Shown: positions 1 through 11,900 of the stretch, piece by piece
How the letters are laid out: every line of letters begins with the position of its first letter
Numbering within the stretch: position 1 is the stretch's first letter
Translations under genes and position numbers: made by a program
NCBI GenBank assembly: GCA_016946835.1
Contig: JACVTC010000072.1
Span: forward strand, 735,001 to 799,000
Reading direction: 5' to 3'
From: Neocallimastix lanati (nom. inval.)
Taxonomy: Eukaryota > Neocallimastigomycota > Neocallimastigomycetes > Neocallimastigales > Neocallimastigaceae
Length of the DNA stretch: 64,000 bases
The notes under the pieces: model-generated
Seen by the model: only the letters and a program-made list of their open reading frames with translations
What the model was told of the DNA's origin: nothing
The model's database searches: none

Positions 1-1157
1 CTATCATATGAATATTAGCATTCTTCGCTACACCAAAATATTTTCCCGCAGCTACCGAAGCTACCATAGAACCATGGAATTTAAGTTCGTTTTCTAGATA
101 ACAATTTTTATAATTAGAAGAGCCAGGTTGATTGATGACACGAGTTTTACCAAACATCGCATCACAGGACACCGTACGATGACCGGTATCAAAATCAATA
201 TGGTCACCATATATACCACTATCTAAAATATAAATATCCACTCCTCTACCAGCAGAGATTGGATAATAAAAGTTTCGATCATATTTTCCAACTAAATTTC
301 TATCATATTTAGATTGAGAAATAAGCGATAAATGATGATAAGTATTTTCAAAGACAGTAACATCACTCCAATTTGTATCCCTTTTAATGTCGTAAAGATC
401 ATAATAGGAGGCTCTTTTCTCAAATTTTTTGTCTGATTTAATTTCAAAAGTATTGGTATCATTTATTGAAATTATAGTATCATTGGGGAAAGGAATGACG
501 ACATCTTCATTACAGGATACGACATCTGGTAAATCCTTTATGATATTATATAATTCTTCCGAGAGATAGGCATAGATGACGGTAACATCTAAAACACTAA
601 AAGCTTCAGTTAAAATTTTGGAAAAAGCTTCATTATTAGAAATATCTTCATAAGACATTTCACTACGCTTTCGCATTAAACTTTGAACCTCCTCCGTGAT
701 AGCATCATCCTTCTGATAGGTATCTATATGATCTAAAATAAGTTCAGCAAATTTATTCATTTGTTTCTTAACAAATTTTGGTTTTGGTTTTAATTTTTTT
801 TCTAATTGAACAAAATTTAATTTTCCATTTTTTAATATGGTACCATCCTTTTGAAAATTACATAAAGAGGTATCATTAATATTTTTTTCTTTAATTTCAT
901 TTAGGCAATGTTTACTTTTAATTATATTTTTTACGTCATTGAAGTGAAGAGGAGTAAATCTCCTTCTTCTTTGGAATGCCTTTTTTTCTAGCCTAGTTTC
1001 TTTTGGCTTATTAAACTCAATATTAAATGAATATTCATTGGAATCCTTAATAGAAATAATATAAAATTTATTATTATTATTATTATTTTCCTGTACAGCC
1101 GCACTTAAAACATTATTAATTCCTATCAATATTAAAATAAAAGAAATTAACTTCATT
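1..1157 (-). CDS. Secreted subtilisin-like serine protease (S8), 5' part only, with a one-base frameshift near the start
   Basis: Reading the minus strand from ATG at 1157 gives MKLIS, then a run of five T (window 1139-1143) throws the frame; with one T fewer it reads on as a typical signal peptide (residues ~1-19, ending NNVLSAA) and stays open for about 385 codons to the window edge. After an Asn run and a basic RRRR stretch comes an inhibitor-I9-like propeptide (about residues 200-250, around LPDVVSCNED), a dibasic KR that would suit Kex-type processing (~273), then the S8 catalytic domain: Asp in YILDSGI (~311) and His in KFHGSMV (~360). The catalytic Ser would lie beyond the window. Family knowledge: such proteins are secreted endopeptidases made as zymogens. 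The frameshift could be a real lesion, a homopolymer sequencing error, or an artefact of an unrecognised 5' intron (a T-rich stretch ending in TAG lies at 1122-1150). Host gene, unlike everything else here. Confidence 0.85.
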
Positions 1158-1403
1158 TTGTGGACTCCTTATTATTAATATCTAAAATATTTATAAAAAA
1201 TAAAAAAATAATGATGATCATTATTATAAAAAAATATATTTATATATATTAAAAAAAAAATATATATATATATATATTATAAAAAAAAATATATATATAT
1301 ACATATATATATAATAAAAAATATATATATATTTAATATAAAAAGAATAATAAAATATCAATAATATAATATACTTTAGTATTGAAATTTAAATGTTCTT
1401 ATA

Positions 1404-1514
1404 TATATATTTATTTTTGTTTATATTATAAAAAGAAAGATATATATTTATTTTTGTTTATATTATAAAAAGAAAGATATATATTTATTTTTGTTTATAT
1501 TATAAAAAGAAAGA
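1404..1514. repeat. 37-bp tandem repeat, three copies
   Basis: The phrase TTATTTTTGTTTATATTATA followed by AAAAGAAAGA recurs at a constant 37-bp spacing (starts 1411, 1448, 1485). Copies are almost identical, so the array is young. Confidence 0.85.
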
Positions 1515-2620
1515 ACAATTTTACCTTCAATTATATAATAAATTTTTATAATTTTTATTTTTATTTTATAATATATATTTTATTATATTATTTCATTATT
1601 AGTTACTTTAACCCTAACTTCCTAATATAAAAAAAATATTAAAAAAAAAATAAAAATAAAAAAAAAAAAAATAAAAAAATATTACAAAATAAAAGAAAAA
1701 AATTACAATATATATATAAATTTAGTTGTTTTATTATTCTTTTTTTTATAATTATTATTATATATTATTATTATTATTATTATTATATAGAATTAATATA
1801 AAATTTAATTTATCATTGTTGCTATTATTTTTTTTTATTGATATTTTAATATTTTAATATTACGTTTACTATTAATAATAATAATTAATAAATTATTATA
1901 TTCATATTCATATTCATAATTAGTAATTAAATTATTATTTTTCTTTTTTTTATTAATCCATAATTACTATTTATTAATAATTAATAATAATTAATTCATA
2001 ATATAATAATTAATTCATAATATAATTATATAATAATATTATTATTAACTAAAAATAATCTATTTAATAGTAATTTCATTTTTTAATCTATATACTTTAT
2101 AATAAATAAATATATAAATAAATAAATAAATAAATAAAAAGAAAACAATTAAAATCAAATTTGGAAATCAACTGAAAATATGTATATAAAAAAATTATGA
2201 CTAATATGAACTTTAATATTTAGTATTTATTATTAAATAAAGTTTAGTGATTAATTATGAAATATTGTATACTATAATTAAATTAAATTTAATTTAACTT
2301 TATTACATTTTATTTTATATTAATATTATATACATATATTTTATATATTATATTATATATTATATATTATATTTTATATATAATAAATTGAGACCTAATA
2401 AAAAGGAAAAAGGAAAAAGTTGGTTTGTGTTACTTAATTCACTATTGGTGTAACCTAATCATGATTTTTGAAACTTTAATATTATTTAAATTTTTAATTT
2501 ATTAGTTGTATAATTTAATAGTATGGAAAATTAAATAAAAAAAATTTAATTTATTTGCTATATTGTATATTAAAAAACATTTTAACATTTATATTAAACT
2601 ATTAAATATTAAACTAAATT

Positions 2621-2846
<226 letters not shown>

Positions 2847-3292
2847 TATGTCCTTTTGATAGATTATTAAAAGTACCAAATTATTTATTCTGTTAAAAAG
2901 ATCAAGTAATTAATTATTAATAATGTTCATTTTTTATTATTCCTATTTGATAAAAGGAAAAAGTTTAATTTTTTATATTCTATTAAATTATATATTCTTT
3001 TTTTTTTTTTTTATTTTATTTTATTTTATTTTATTTTTCATCCTTTTGTTTTTTATTTTAAATAGTAACAAACTAATTCATTTTTATTTATGATCATATA
3101 TTCATATAAATATTATTAATTATTTTTTTTTTTAAAATTCATTCATATTCAAATATATATTTGTTGACTTTGTATACAAATAAATTTATTATCTTTTTAT
3201 TTTTTTTTTTATTTTAATCATTTTTATTATTATTATGAATTATAACTTTTTTTTATTTTATATTATTTTTTACTTTTTATTTATTTAATTAT

Positions 3293-3424
3293 TTTATTAT
3301 TATTTTATTATTTAATTATTTTATTATTTAATTATTTAATTATTTTATTATTTTATTATTTTATTATTTTATTATTTTATTATTTTATTATTTTAATATT
3401 TTATTATTTTATTATTTTATTAAT
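3293..3424. repeat. (ATTATTTT)n 8-bp microsatellite
   Basis: Period-8 repeat of ATTATTTT with rare variants. No coding signal. Confidence 0.85.
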
Positions 3425-3952
3425 ATTGTTTTTTTTATTTTTTATATTTATTCTATTTAATAATTTTTCATCATTTTTATATCATTTCAATTATTTTTAA
3501 CAGTATTTTCACACTCTAATGATAAAAAAAAAAAAAAAAAAACAGATATCTATAATATAATATAATATAATATAATATATTATCATTTAATTTAAATTAA
3601 TTTTAATCATGATATATAAAATTATTAACACTCCATTTTAAACGATTTTCTTAATTGTACAAAATTAGAGAAAATCTTTAAAGATGACAAGAGAAGAAAA
3701 AAGATCTAGAATTAAAAATTAAAAAAAAACAAGTCATCAGTAATTAATTATAACCTAACCTTTTATTTCTTAGGAAGATAATTTAATTATTTTGGTAAAG
3801 TAATCATTTTTTATAATTATGCTACTAATAATAAATGTATATTATATGGATATTATGTATCTTTAGTAATACTAATAATAATAAATATATATTATTATAT
3901 TGATATTATATATCTTTACTAATACTAATAATAATGAGATTTGCATTTCCCC

Positions 3953-4181
3953 AAATTGCATTTCCCCAAGTGGCGTAGTATTAAAATGTTGCATTTCGCC
4001 AGGTTACATTTCGTGAAGTATTGATAAAAATAAATAAATAATAAAATATTAATTCAAAATAATTTTTTTAAAATTATTTTTATTCGATATTAATAATATT
4101 TAATTTTATTTATTGATTTATTTATTTATTTAATAATTATCAATTTGGTGAAATGCAACCTGGCGAAATGCACCACACCCA
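3953..4181. mobile_element. MITE-like element with MULE-type inverted ends
   Basis: The left end carries GTTGCATTTCGCCAGGTTAC near 3990; the right end, read on the minus strand, gives GGGTGTGGTGCATTTCGCCA and then CAGGTTGCATTTCACC. The arms flank about 110 bp of AT-rich sequence without coding potential. The outermost GGGTGTGGTGCRTTTC resembles the ends of the full MULE at 6050-14766, so it is probably a non-autonomous relative. The left end has extra copies of GCATTTCCCCAA (3948-3970), so the exact left border is unclear and no target duplication is convincing. Confidence 0.6.
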
Positions 4182-4444
4182 CATTCAACACCAAGTTTAG
4201 GTTTAGATATAGTAAAAATTCAAAAAAAAAAATTTAACCTTTTATATTATTAAAGGGTTATAATTTTCGAAATTTATATAAAGGGTTAATTTTAATTATA
4301 TTATTTGGGATAGTAAGATTTTGCAATATGGCGTATTTTCGTATGTGGCTTGCTTTAATAATTAAATAATCTTTTTTTATCTATAATTTATTAATAATAT
4401 TCAATAATAAAAATAATTTTTTATAACTCTTTTTTAATAGAATA
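4182..4444. other. AT-rich spacer with a MULE-end-like motif
   Basis: At 4309-4355 lies GGGATAGTAAG followed by ATGGCGTATTTTCGTATGTG and GCTT, resembling the sub-terminal GTGGCTT of the local MULE ends. It could be the left end of the dead MULE at 4890-5405; no partner end was found to the right. Confidence 0.4.
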
Positions 4445-4660
4445 TATTATTATTTCTTTTGAAATAATTATTTAATATTATTTAATTTTAAAAATATATT
4501 ATTATTTCTTTTGAAATAATTATTTAATATTATTTAATTTTAAAAATATATTATTATTTCTTTTGAAATAATTATTTAATATTATTTAATTTTAAAAATA
4601 TATTATTATTTCTTTTGAAATAATTATTTAATATTATTTAATTTTAAAAATATATTATTA
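4445..4660. repeat. 52-bp tandem repeat, four copies
   Basis: ATTATTTCTTTTGAAATAAT recurs with exact 52-bp spacing (TTTCTTTT at 4453, 4505, 4557, 4609). The core TTATTTC...GAAATAA is itself a short palindrome. Confidence 0.9.
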
Positions 4661-4841
4661 TTATTTCTGTTAAGATAATAATGTATATTTAAACTCTTAT
4701 TTATATAAAAAATTAAAATTTGTTAATAACTATTTTAGTTAATTAAAAAATCCAATTCACTAATTTTTTTTATAAAGAATTATTTTATCTATTAAGAATT
4801 TTAATATTTAAATCTCTTAGACACTTAAACCATAATACAAC

Positions 4842-4845
<4 letters not shown>

Positions 4846-4889
<44 letters not shown>
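4846..4889. repeat. Poly-T tract (T44)
   Basis: Forty-four uninterrupted T directly abutting the end of the dead MULE fragment. On the minus strand it is a poly-A tract at the fragment's 3' side. Confidence 0.95.
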
Positions 4890-4892
<3 letters not shown>

Positions 4893-5405
4893 GGAATTTC
4901 CGTATTTTTTGTAATGTTTAATTAAGACATTTATTTCGTCAGTTCGTTTTAATTTTTTTTTTTCTTCAAAGCTCCACTTTTCCTAATTTTATAAGTATCA
5001 TAGAGTAATGAATCTACGTTTTGTAAAGTTAATAAAAATTTTTTAAATATGATGCTTTTTTTGGAAATAAATCATTTAAATAATTATTAAATGATTCTGA
5101 GGCATTATTTGTTATATGTTCTATATTATCATAATAATTCCAATGTTTAGTTTCATTATCATTTAAATAATTTATTTCAAAGTATTCTAAAAATTCCAAA
5201 GAAATTGTCATATTTATTTTTAAGACACTCACTTTTAAATTTTATTATAAATATCATTTATATATTCAGGATTGATTAAAGAAAAGTTTGAAATAAATTT
5301 ATAATGAATATAATAAAATCAATATTATTTTCTATTTCTTTCTGATATAATTTATTTTTTTTTTAATTTCTAATACTCTTTTATAATGCCAATATTATAA
5401 AAAAT
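4890..5405 (-). pseudogene. Dead MULE transposase fragment
   Basis: Minus-strand frames broken by stops and indels match the C-terminal half of the intact transposase at 6625-8073: WHYKR-like HYKRVLEIKK near 5390, the NPEYINDI segment, then HWNYYDNIEHITNNASESFN in the open piece 5029-5232 (compare YWNYYNNIDHITNNASESYN), then YKIRKSGALKKKK near 4960. The E of the catalytic DDE triad (in NNASES) is kept, but the N-terminal half with both Asp is missing. Opposite in strand to the intact copy, so an independent insertion rather than a tandem duplicate. Confidence 0.85.
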
Positions 5406-5419
5406 GGAAATAAAAATAA

Positions 5420-6040
5420 AAAAAAAAAAAATATCTATAACCATCACAAGAACCATGAACTACACCTAACTATAACCCTAACTGAAATAGATTTAAGTGA
5501 TTAATATTTTATTATTTAATATTCAATATTAATCATTTATTATCTATTTATCTATCTATTTATCTATCTATTTATTTATTTATTTATTATTCATTATTAA
5601 ATAATAATATGTCATTTATATCTATAAGAAGATAAAATATAAAAATCTCTATCACCATCACAAGAACTATGAACTACATCTAAACTGAAATAGATTCACG
5701 TGATTAATGTATTATTATTTATTATTTAATATTAATCATTGTTTATTTATTTATTTATTTATTATTTTTATTATTTAATATTAAATATTAATCATTTATT
5801 ATTTATTTATTTATTTATTTATTATTTTTATTATTTAATATTTAATATTTATCATTTATTATTTATTTATTATTCATTATTAAATAATAATATATAATTT
5901 ATATCTATAAGAAAACAAATATATTTAAAATTAAGATAATATTAATAAAAAAATAATATTGTTACTAAAAACTATTGATCAGTTATTATCAGCTATAAAA
6001 AAAAAAGAAAAAAAAATAAAAAAAAAAAAAATCTCGATAT
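5420..6040. repeat. Dispersed repeat D, two tandem copies plus the start of a third
   Basis: Each copy runs: ...ATAACCATCACAAGAACC, ATGAACTACACCTAACTATA, ACCCTAACTGAAATAGATTC, ACGTGATTAAT, AT-rich part, AATAATATATCATTTATATC, TATAAGAAAATAAATATATT, and ends near GATCAGTTATTA plus A-rich sequence. First copy from about 5430, second from about 5640; a third starts near 6030 and is cut at 6049 by the MULE insertion. No coding capacity; a SINE or MITE origin is possible but not shown. Confidence 0.75.
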
Positions 6041-6049
6041 ATCATGAAC
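6041..6049. repeat. Target-site duplication of the MULE, left copy (ATCATGAAC)
   Basis: Nine bases identical to 14767-14775 on the other side of the element. MULE transposons characteristically duplicate 8-10 bp. In intact copies of repeat D the same place reads ACCATGAAC, so the sequence belongs to the target. Confidence 0.85.
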
Positions 6050-6069
6050 GGGGAGAGCGCGTTTCGGAA
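6050..6069 (+). repeat. MULE terminal inverted repeat, left
   Basis: GGGGAGAGCGCGTTTCGGAA; pairs with the right end at 16 of 20 positions. A sub-terminal AAGCCACAT follows at 6080-6088, a motif also found near the right end. Confidence 0.75.
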
Positions 6070-6129
6070 CCGCACGTGAATAGATATAAGCCACATGCTT
6101 TTTGAGATGGCGTATTATATATAAATTTT

Positions 6130-6624
6130 TTTATATAAATAAATAATTAAATAATAATTAAATAAATATTTTATTTTATAATAATTTCATAATTTAATAT
6201 ATATTTGATAATAAAAAATAAAAAAATAAAAAAATAAAAAAATAAAAAAAATAAAAAAATAAAAAAATAAAAAAAATAAAAAAATAAAAAAAATAAAAAA
6301 TAAAAAAAAAATAAAAAAAATAAAAAAGATTAAAAAAATAAAATACAAAAAAAAATAAAATAAAATATTTTCATATTTATTTATATTTATAACTGTAATT
6401 TTTTATTATATAAATAAATAATAATTAAATAAATATTTTATTTTATAATGAAAAAATAAAATAAAAAAAAAAAGATAAATATTTTTTTAATAATTTTCTT
6501 GAAATAAAATAAAATATTTTTATATTTATAATTGTAATTTTTAAAAAAAATTGAAAATACATATTAAATAAAAAATAAAAAATAAATATTTTCATATTTA
6601 TTAATATTTATATTGAAAATTTTG
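6130..6624. repeat. (AAAAAT)n-rich leader inside the MULE
   Basis: Imperfect AAAAAT / AAAAAAT repeats (6210-6330) and two copies of an AAATAAATATTTTATTTTAT segment (6160 and 6428). This stretch separates the left end from the transposase and would hold its promoter; no specific box is distinguishable. Confidence 0.7.
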
Positions 6625-8073
6625 ATGGAGGGAAATCTAAAAATTGATATAAGTGAAACAAATCGAGGAAAAGAGCAAATAATTATAGATCGAAAATTTA
6701 AATATAATTTTTCAAAATTAAAAAAAGATAATACAAAAATATATAGATGTACAGAATATAAAACATTAAATAAATGTAAGTCTTTTATTATTTTAAATGA
6801 TAATAAAGAGGTTTTAAATTATGATTCTTCACATAATCATCCTGGTAATGAAATTAATGCATCCAAATCATTAATAAAACATAAAATTAAAGATGAAATA
6901 AAAAAAAGTTTGATTCCTTCTGATATAAAATCAAAACGCATATTTGATAAAATTTCTCAAGAAATAGGATATATATGCCCTGAATATAAAACAATTAAAT
7001 CCCAAATAACAAGATATAAAAACAAACAATTATTTCCTAATGTAAAAACATTTGATGAAGTTCCTAATGTATCTGAATATTATAAAACAATAAGAGGTGA
7101 ATACTTTATGATATTCAAAAATTCTAATATAATAATTTTTCAATCACCATTCCAAGCAAAATTATTTATGGAGAATAAACATATATTTGCTGATGGTACA
7201 TTTTTAATAGCTCCAACTAATAGTTATCAAGTATTCATTACCAGAACTTATGTTACAGAATTAAATTGTTTTTACACTACTTCCATGTCAATATTAAAAA
7301 ACAAAGAACAAACAACTTACGAAATATTATTTAATGAAATAAAAAAAAATATAATTAAATATAATGCAAATATTAATTTCTTAGAAAAAATTTTTCATTG
7401 TGATTTTGAAAAAGGAATATCTAATGCAGTGGAAAATATTTTTCCCAATATAAATATTAAATATTGTTTTTGGCATTATAAAAGATTATTAATGACAAAA
7501 AAAAATAAATTATGTTACAAGGAAGTGAAAGACCATAATATTTTAAATACTTATTATAAAGCAATTTCTAATTTATGTTTTATTAATATTGAATACATAC
7601 CTGATATTTTTAATAAAATTAAAAATACATGCATGAGATATAAATCTACCTGTTCCCAATTTTTGAATTTTTTAGATTATTTTGAGAAAACATTTCTAAA
7701 TATCTATAATATAAAATATTGGAATTATTACAATAATATAGACCACATAACAAATAATGCTTCAGAATCTTATAACAGTTATTTAAAAAATTTATTTGTA
7801 AAAAAGCCTTCATTTTATAAATTAATATATACAATACAATTTGAAGAATCCAAATCTTACTATGATTACCATATGAGAATTAAAGGAATTTGGAGAAAAA
7901 AGAGCAGAATATCAGAAAGGGTCGATGACATTAATATTTTAGTTGAATATTATAAAAATATGGAAGCCGAATTAAAAAATATTGGATGTAGTAAAAGTGA
8001 TATCATCGAAAATTGGTTTAATTGTTTAATTAGATTGAATAATGAAATCATTAATTTTAATAAAACAAAATAA
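6625..8073 (+). CDS. MULE transposase with FLYWCH-type zinc finger, apparently intact
   Basis: 482 residues from the first ATG of the frame. N-terminal FLYWCH-like finger (about residues 35-75: Cys in YRCTEY and NKCKS, His pair in SSHNHPG), then a MULE transposase domain: first Asp in FADGTF (~190), second Asp in HCDFEKG (~260), the C-x2-H motif in YCFWHYK (281-284) that marks Mutator transposases, and the Glu in NNASESYN (~381). All catalytic residues are present and there is no internal stop. Its role is to cut and paste the element by binding its terminal repeats in the nucleus. Codons are strongly A/T-ending. Two dead relatives lie at 4890-5405 and 42290-42870. There is no sign of an intron, and the AT-rich DNA just downstream shows no clear terminator. 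Confidence 0.9.
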   Translation: MEGNLKIDISETNRGKEQIIIDRKFKYNFSKLKKDNTKIYRCTEYKTLNKCKSFIILNDNKEVLNYDSSHNHPGNEINASKSLIKHKIKDEIKKSLIPSDIKSKRIFDKISQEIGYICPEYKTIKSQITRYKNKQLFPNVKTFDEVPNVSEYYKTIRGEYFMIFKNSNIIIFQSPFQAKLFMENKHIFADGTFLIAPTNSYQVFITRTYVTELNCFYTTSMSILKNKEQTTYEILFNEIKKNIIKYNANINFLEKIFHCDFEKGISNAVENIFPNINIKYCFWHYKRLLMTKKNKLCYKEVKDHNILNTYYKAISNLCFINIEYIPDIFNKIKNTCMRYKSTCSQFLNFLDYFEKTFLNIYNIKYWNYYNNIDHITNNASESYNSYLKNLFVKKPSFYKLIYTIQFEESKSYYDYHMRIKGIWRKKSRISERVDDINILVEYYKNMEAELKNIGCSKSDIIENWFNCLIRLNNEIINFNKTK

Positions 8074-8934
8074 AAATAATTATTAAAATCCTTTCAAAAT
8101 CATAATTACAATTAATTGAAAATTAAATTTTTTTATTTAATAAGAAATTCAATATTTAAATTTATTTAATATTTATTGAAGGGTTAGCTTAAAAATATTA
8201 AAAAAAAATTTTTTTTATAAATTTATTTTAAATATTTTTTACTTAATTAAATATTATTAAATAAAATTAAAAGATGTCTTTATTATTATATATTAGTATT
8301 ATAAAATATTAAAAATATGAATGTATTGCATTTCTCATTATTTTTATTTTATATTGTAGTAAATTAATAAATAAATAAATGATTTTTATAAAATAAACCA
8401 ATTATTAAATTAATATATTTTTTAAAAATATATTTAATGTATATTTCATATTTTTAATAAATATTCAAATATACATTTTAAATATATATAATGATATTTA
8501 AGTATTATAATACTTATAAAAGAAAATAATTAATATTTTAAATTATTTCTATCAGGCTTTCTAAAAAAACTTTACTATTTGTAAAAATAGTAATGCTCTT
8601 TTTGTTAGTTTATTAGATTTGTATAATATAAATATCTAAAATAATTTATTTATTATTTAATAGAAATTTATGTTTAAAAATGTTATTGTTATTATTACTA
8701 TTACTAAAAAAAAGTTTTAATTTAATATTTATAATTAAATTTTCAAATAATCTTTCCTTATCAAGTTAAATATAATGCTCCTGAGTAAAAAAGATTTTCG
8801 TATTATATAAAATTTATTTAAAATATTAGATAAAAAAAATATTAAAAAGGAAATAAGAATTTTAAAAAGAATATTTAAAAATAAAATGAAAAAAATATAG
8901 AATGTAATAATATAGAAGTATAAGTATATAAAAT
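8074..8934. other. AT-rich 3' flank of the transposase gene
   Basis: No gene seen. Mixed AT sequence without strong repeats. A GTATTGCATTTCTC near 8313 faintly recalls the GCATTTC motif of local TIRs but has no partner. Confidence 0.6.
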
Positions 8935-11900
8935 AAAATAAAATAAAATAAATAGTTGAAATATAAATATAAAGTACAGATTGAATAAAATAAAATAAAT
9001 AGTTGAAATATAAATATGAAGTACAGGATGAATAAAATAAAATTAATAGTTGAAATATAAATATAAAGTACAGATTGAATAAAATAAAATAAATAGTTGA
9101 AATATAAATATGAAATACAGAATGAATAAAATAAAATAAATAGTTGAAATATAAATATGAAGTACAGATTGAATAAAATAAAATAAAATAAATAGTTGAA
9201 ATAAAAATATGAAGTACAGATTGAATAAAATAAAATAAAATAAAATAAAATAAAATAAAAATAATATAAATAGTTGAAATATAAATATGAAGTACAGAAT
9301 GAATAAAATAAAATAAATAGTTGAAATATAAATATGAAGTACAGAATGAATAAAATAAAATAAATAGTTGAAATATAAATATGAAGTACAGATTGAATAA
9401 AATAAAATAAATAGTTGAAATATAAATATGAAGTACAGAATGAATAAAATAAAATTAATAGTTGAAATATAAATATAAAGTACAGATTGAATAAAATAAA
9501 ATAAATAGTTGAAATATAAATATGAAATACAGAATGAATAAAATAAAATAAATAGTTGAAATATAAATATGAAGTACAGATTGAATAAAATAAAATAAAA
9601 TAAATAGTTGAAATAAAAATATGAAGTACAGATTGAATAAAATAAAATAAAATAAAATAAAATAAAATAAAATAAAATAAAATAAAAATAATATAAATAG
9701 TTGAAATATAAATATGAAGTACAGAATGAATAAAATAAAATAAATAGTTGAAATATAAATATGAAGTACAGAATGAATAAAATAAAATAAATAGTTGAAA
9801 TATAAATATGAAGTACAGAATGAATAAAATAAAATAAATAGTTGAAATATAAATATAAAGTACAGGATGAATAAAATAAAATAAATAGTTGAAATATAAA
9901 TATAAAGTACAGATTGAATAAAATAAAATAAATAGTTGAAATATAAATATGAAGTACAGGATGAATAAAATAAAATTAATAGTTGAAATATAAATATAAA
10001 GTACAGATTGAATAAAATAAAATAAATAGTTGAAATATAAATATGAAATACAGAATGAATAAAATAAAATAAATAGTTGAAATATAAATATGAAGTACAG
10101 ATTGAATAAAATAAAATAAAATAAATAGTTGAAATAAAAATATGAAGTACAGATTGAATAAAATAAAATAAAATAAAATAAAATAAAATAAAATAAAAAT
10201 AATATAAATAGTTGAAATATAAATATGAAGTACAGAATGAATAAAATAAAATAAATAGTTGAAATATAAATATGAAGTACAGATTGAATAAAATAAAATA
10301 AATAGTTGAAATATAAATATGAAGTACAGAATGAATAAAATAAAATTAATAGTTGAAATATAAATATAAAGTACAGATTGAATAAAATAAAATAAATAGT
10401 TGAAATATAAATATGAAATACAGAATGAATAAAATAAAATAAATAGTTGAAATATAAATATGAAGTACAGATTGAATAAAATAAAATAAAATAAATAGTT
10501 GAAATAAAAATATGAAGTACAGATTGAATAAAATAAAATAAAATAAAATAAAATAAAATAAAATAAAAATAATATAAATAGTTGAAATATAAATATGAAG
10601 TACAGAATGAATAAAATAAAATAAATAGTTGAAATATAAATATGAAGTACAGATTGAATAAAATAAAATAAATAGTTGAAATATAAATATGAAGTACAGA
10701 ATGAATAAAATAAAATTAATAGTTGAAATATAAATATAAAGTACAGATTGAATAAAATAAAATAAATAGTTGAAATATAAATATGAAATACAGAATGAAT
10801 AAAATAAAATAAATAGTTGAAATATAAATATGAAGTACAGATTGAATAAAATAAAATAAAATAAATAGTTGAAATAAAAATATGAAGTACAGATTGAATA
10901 AAATAAAATAAAATAAAATAAAATAAAATAAAATAAAAATAATATAAATAGTTGAAATATAAATATGAAGTACAGAATGAATAAAATAAAATAAATAGTT
11001 GAAATATAAATATGAAGTACAGATTGAATAAAATAAAATAAATAGTTGAAATATAAATATGAAGTACAGAATGAATAAAATAAAATTAATAGTTGAAATA
11101 TAAATATGAAGTACAGAATGAATAAAATAAAATTAATAGTTGAAATATAAATATAATGTACAGATTGAATAAAATAAAATAAATAGTTGAAATATAAATA
11201 TGAAATACAGAATGAATAAAATAAAATAAATAGTTGAAATATAAATATGAAGTACAGATTGAATAAAATAAAATAAAATAAATAGTTGAAATAAAAATAT
11301 GAAGTACAGATTGAATAAAATAAAATAAAATAAAATAAAATAAAATAAAATAAAAATAATATAAATAGTTGAAATATAAATATGAAGTACAGAATGAATA
11401 AAATAAAATAAATAGTTGAAATATAAATATGAAGTACAGATTGAATAAAATAAAATAAATAGTTGAAATATAAATATGAAGTACAGAATGAATAAAATAA
11501 AATTAATAGTTGAAATATAAATATAAAGTACAGATTGAATAAAATAAAATAAATAGTTGAAATATAAATATGAAATACAGAATGAATAAAATAAAATAAA
11601 TAGTTGAAATATAAATATGAAGTACAGATTGAATAAAATAAAATAAAATAAATAGTTGAAATAAAAATATGAAGTACAGATTGAATAAAATAAAATAAAA
11701 TAAAATAAAATAAAATAAAATAAAAATAATATAAATAGTTGAAATATAAATATGAAGTACAGAATGAATAAAATAAAATAAATAGTTGAAATATAAATAT
11801 GAAGTACAGAATGAATAAAATAAAATAAATAGTTGAAATATAAATATAAAGTACAGGATGAATAAAATAAAATAAATAGTTGAAATATAAATATAAAGTA

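Noticed and set aside
8313-8330. GCATTTC motif as right end of the MULE
   Set aside because: No GC-rich tip or target duplication there; the end at 14766 has both.
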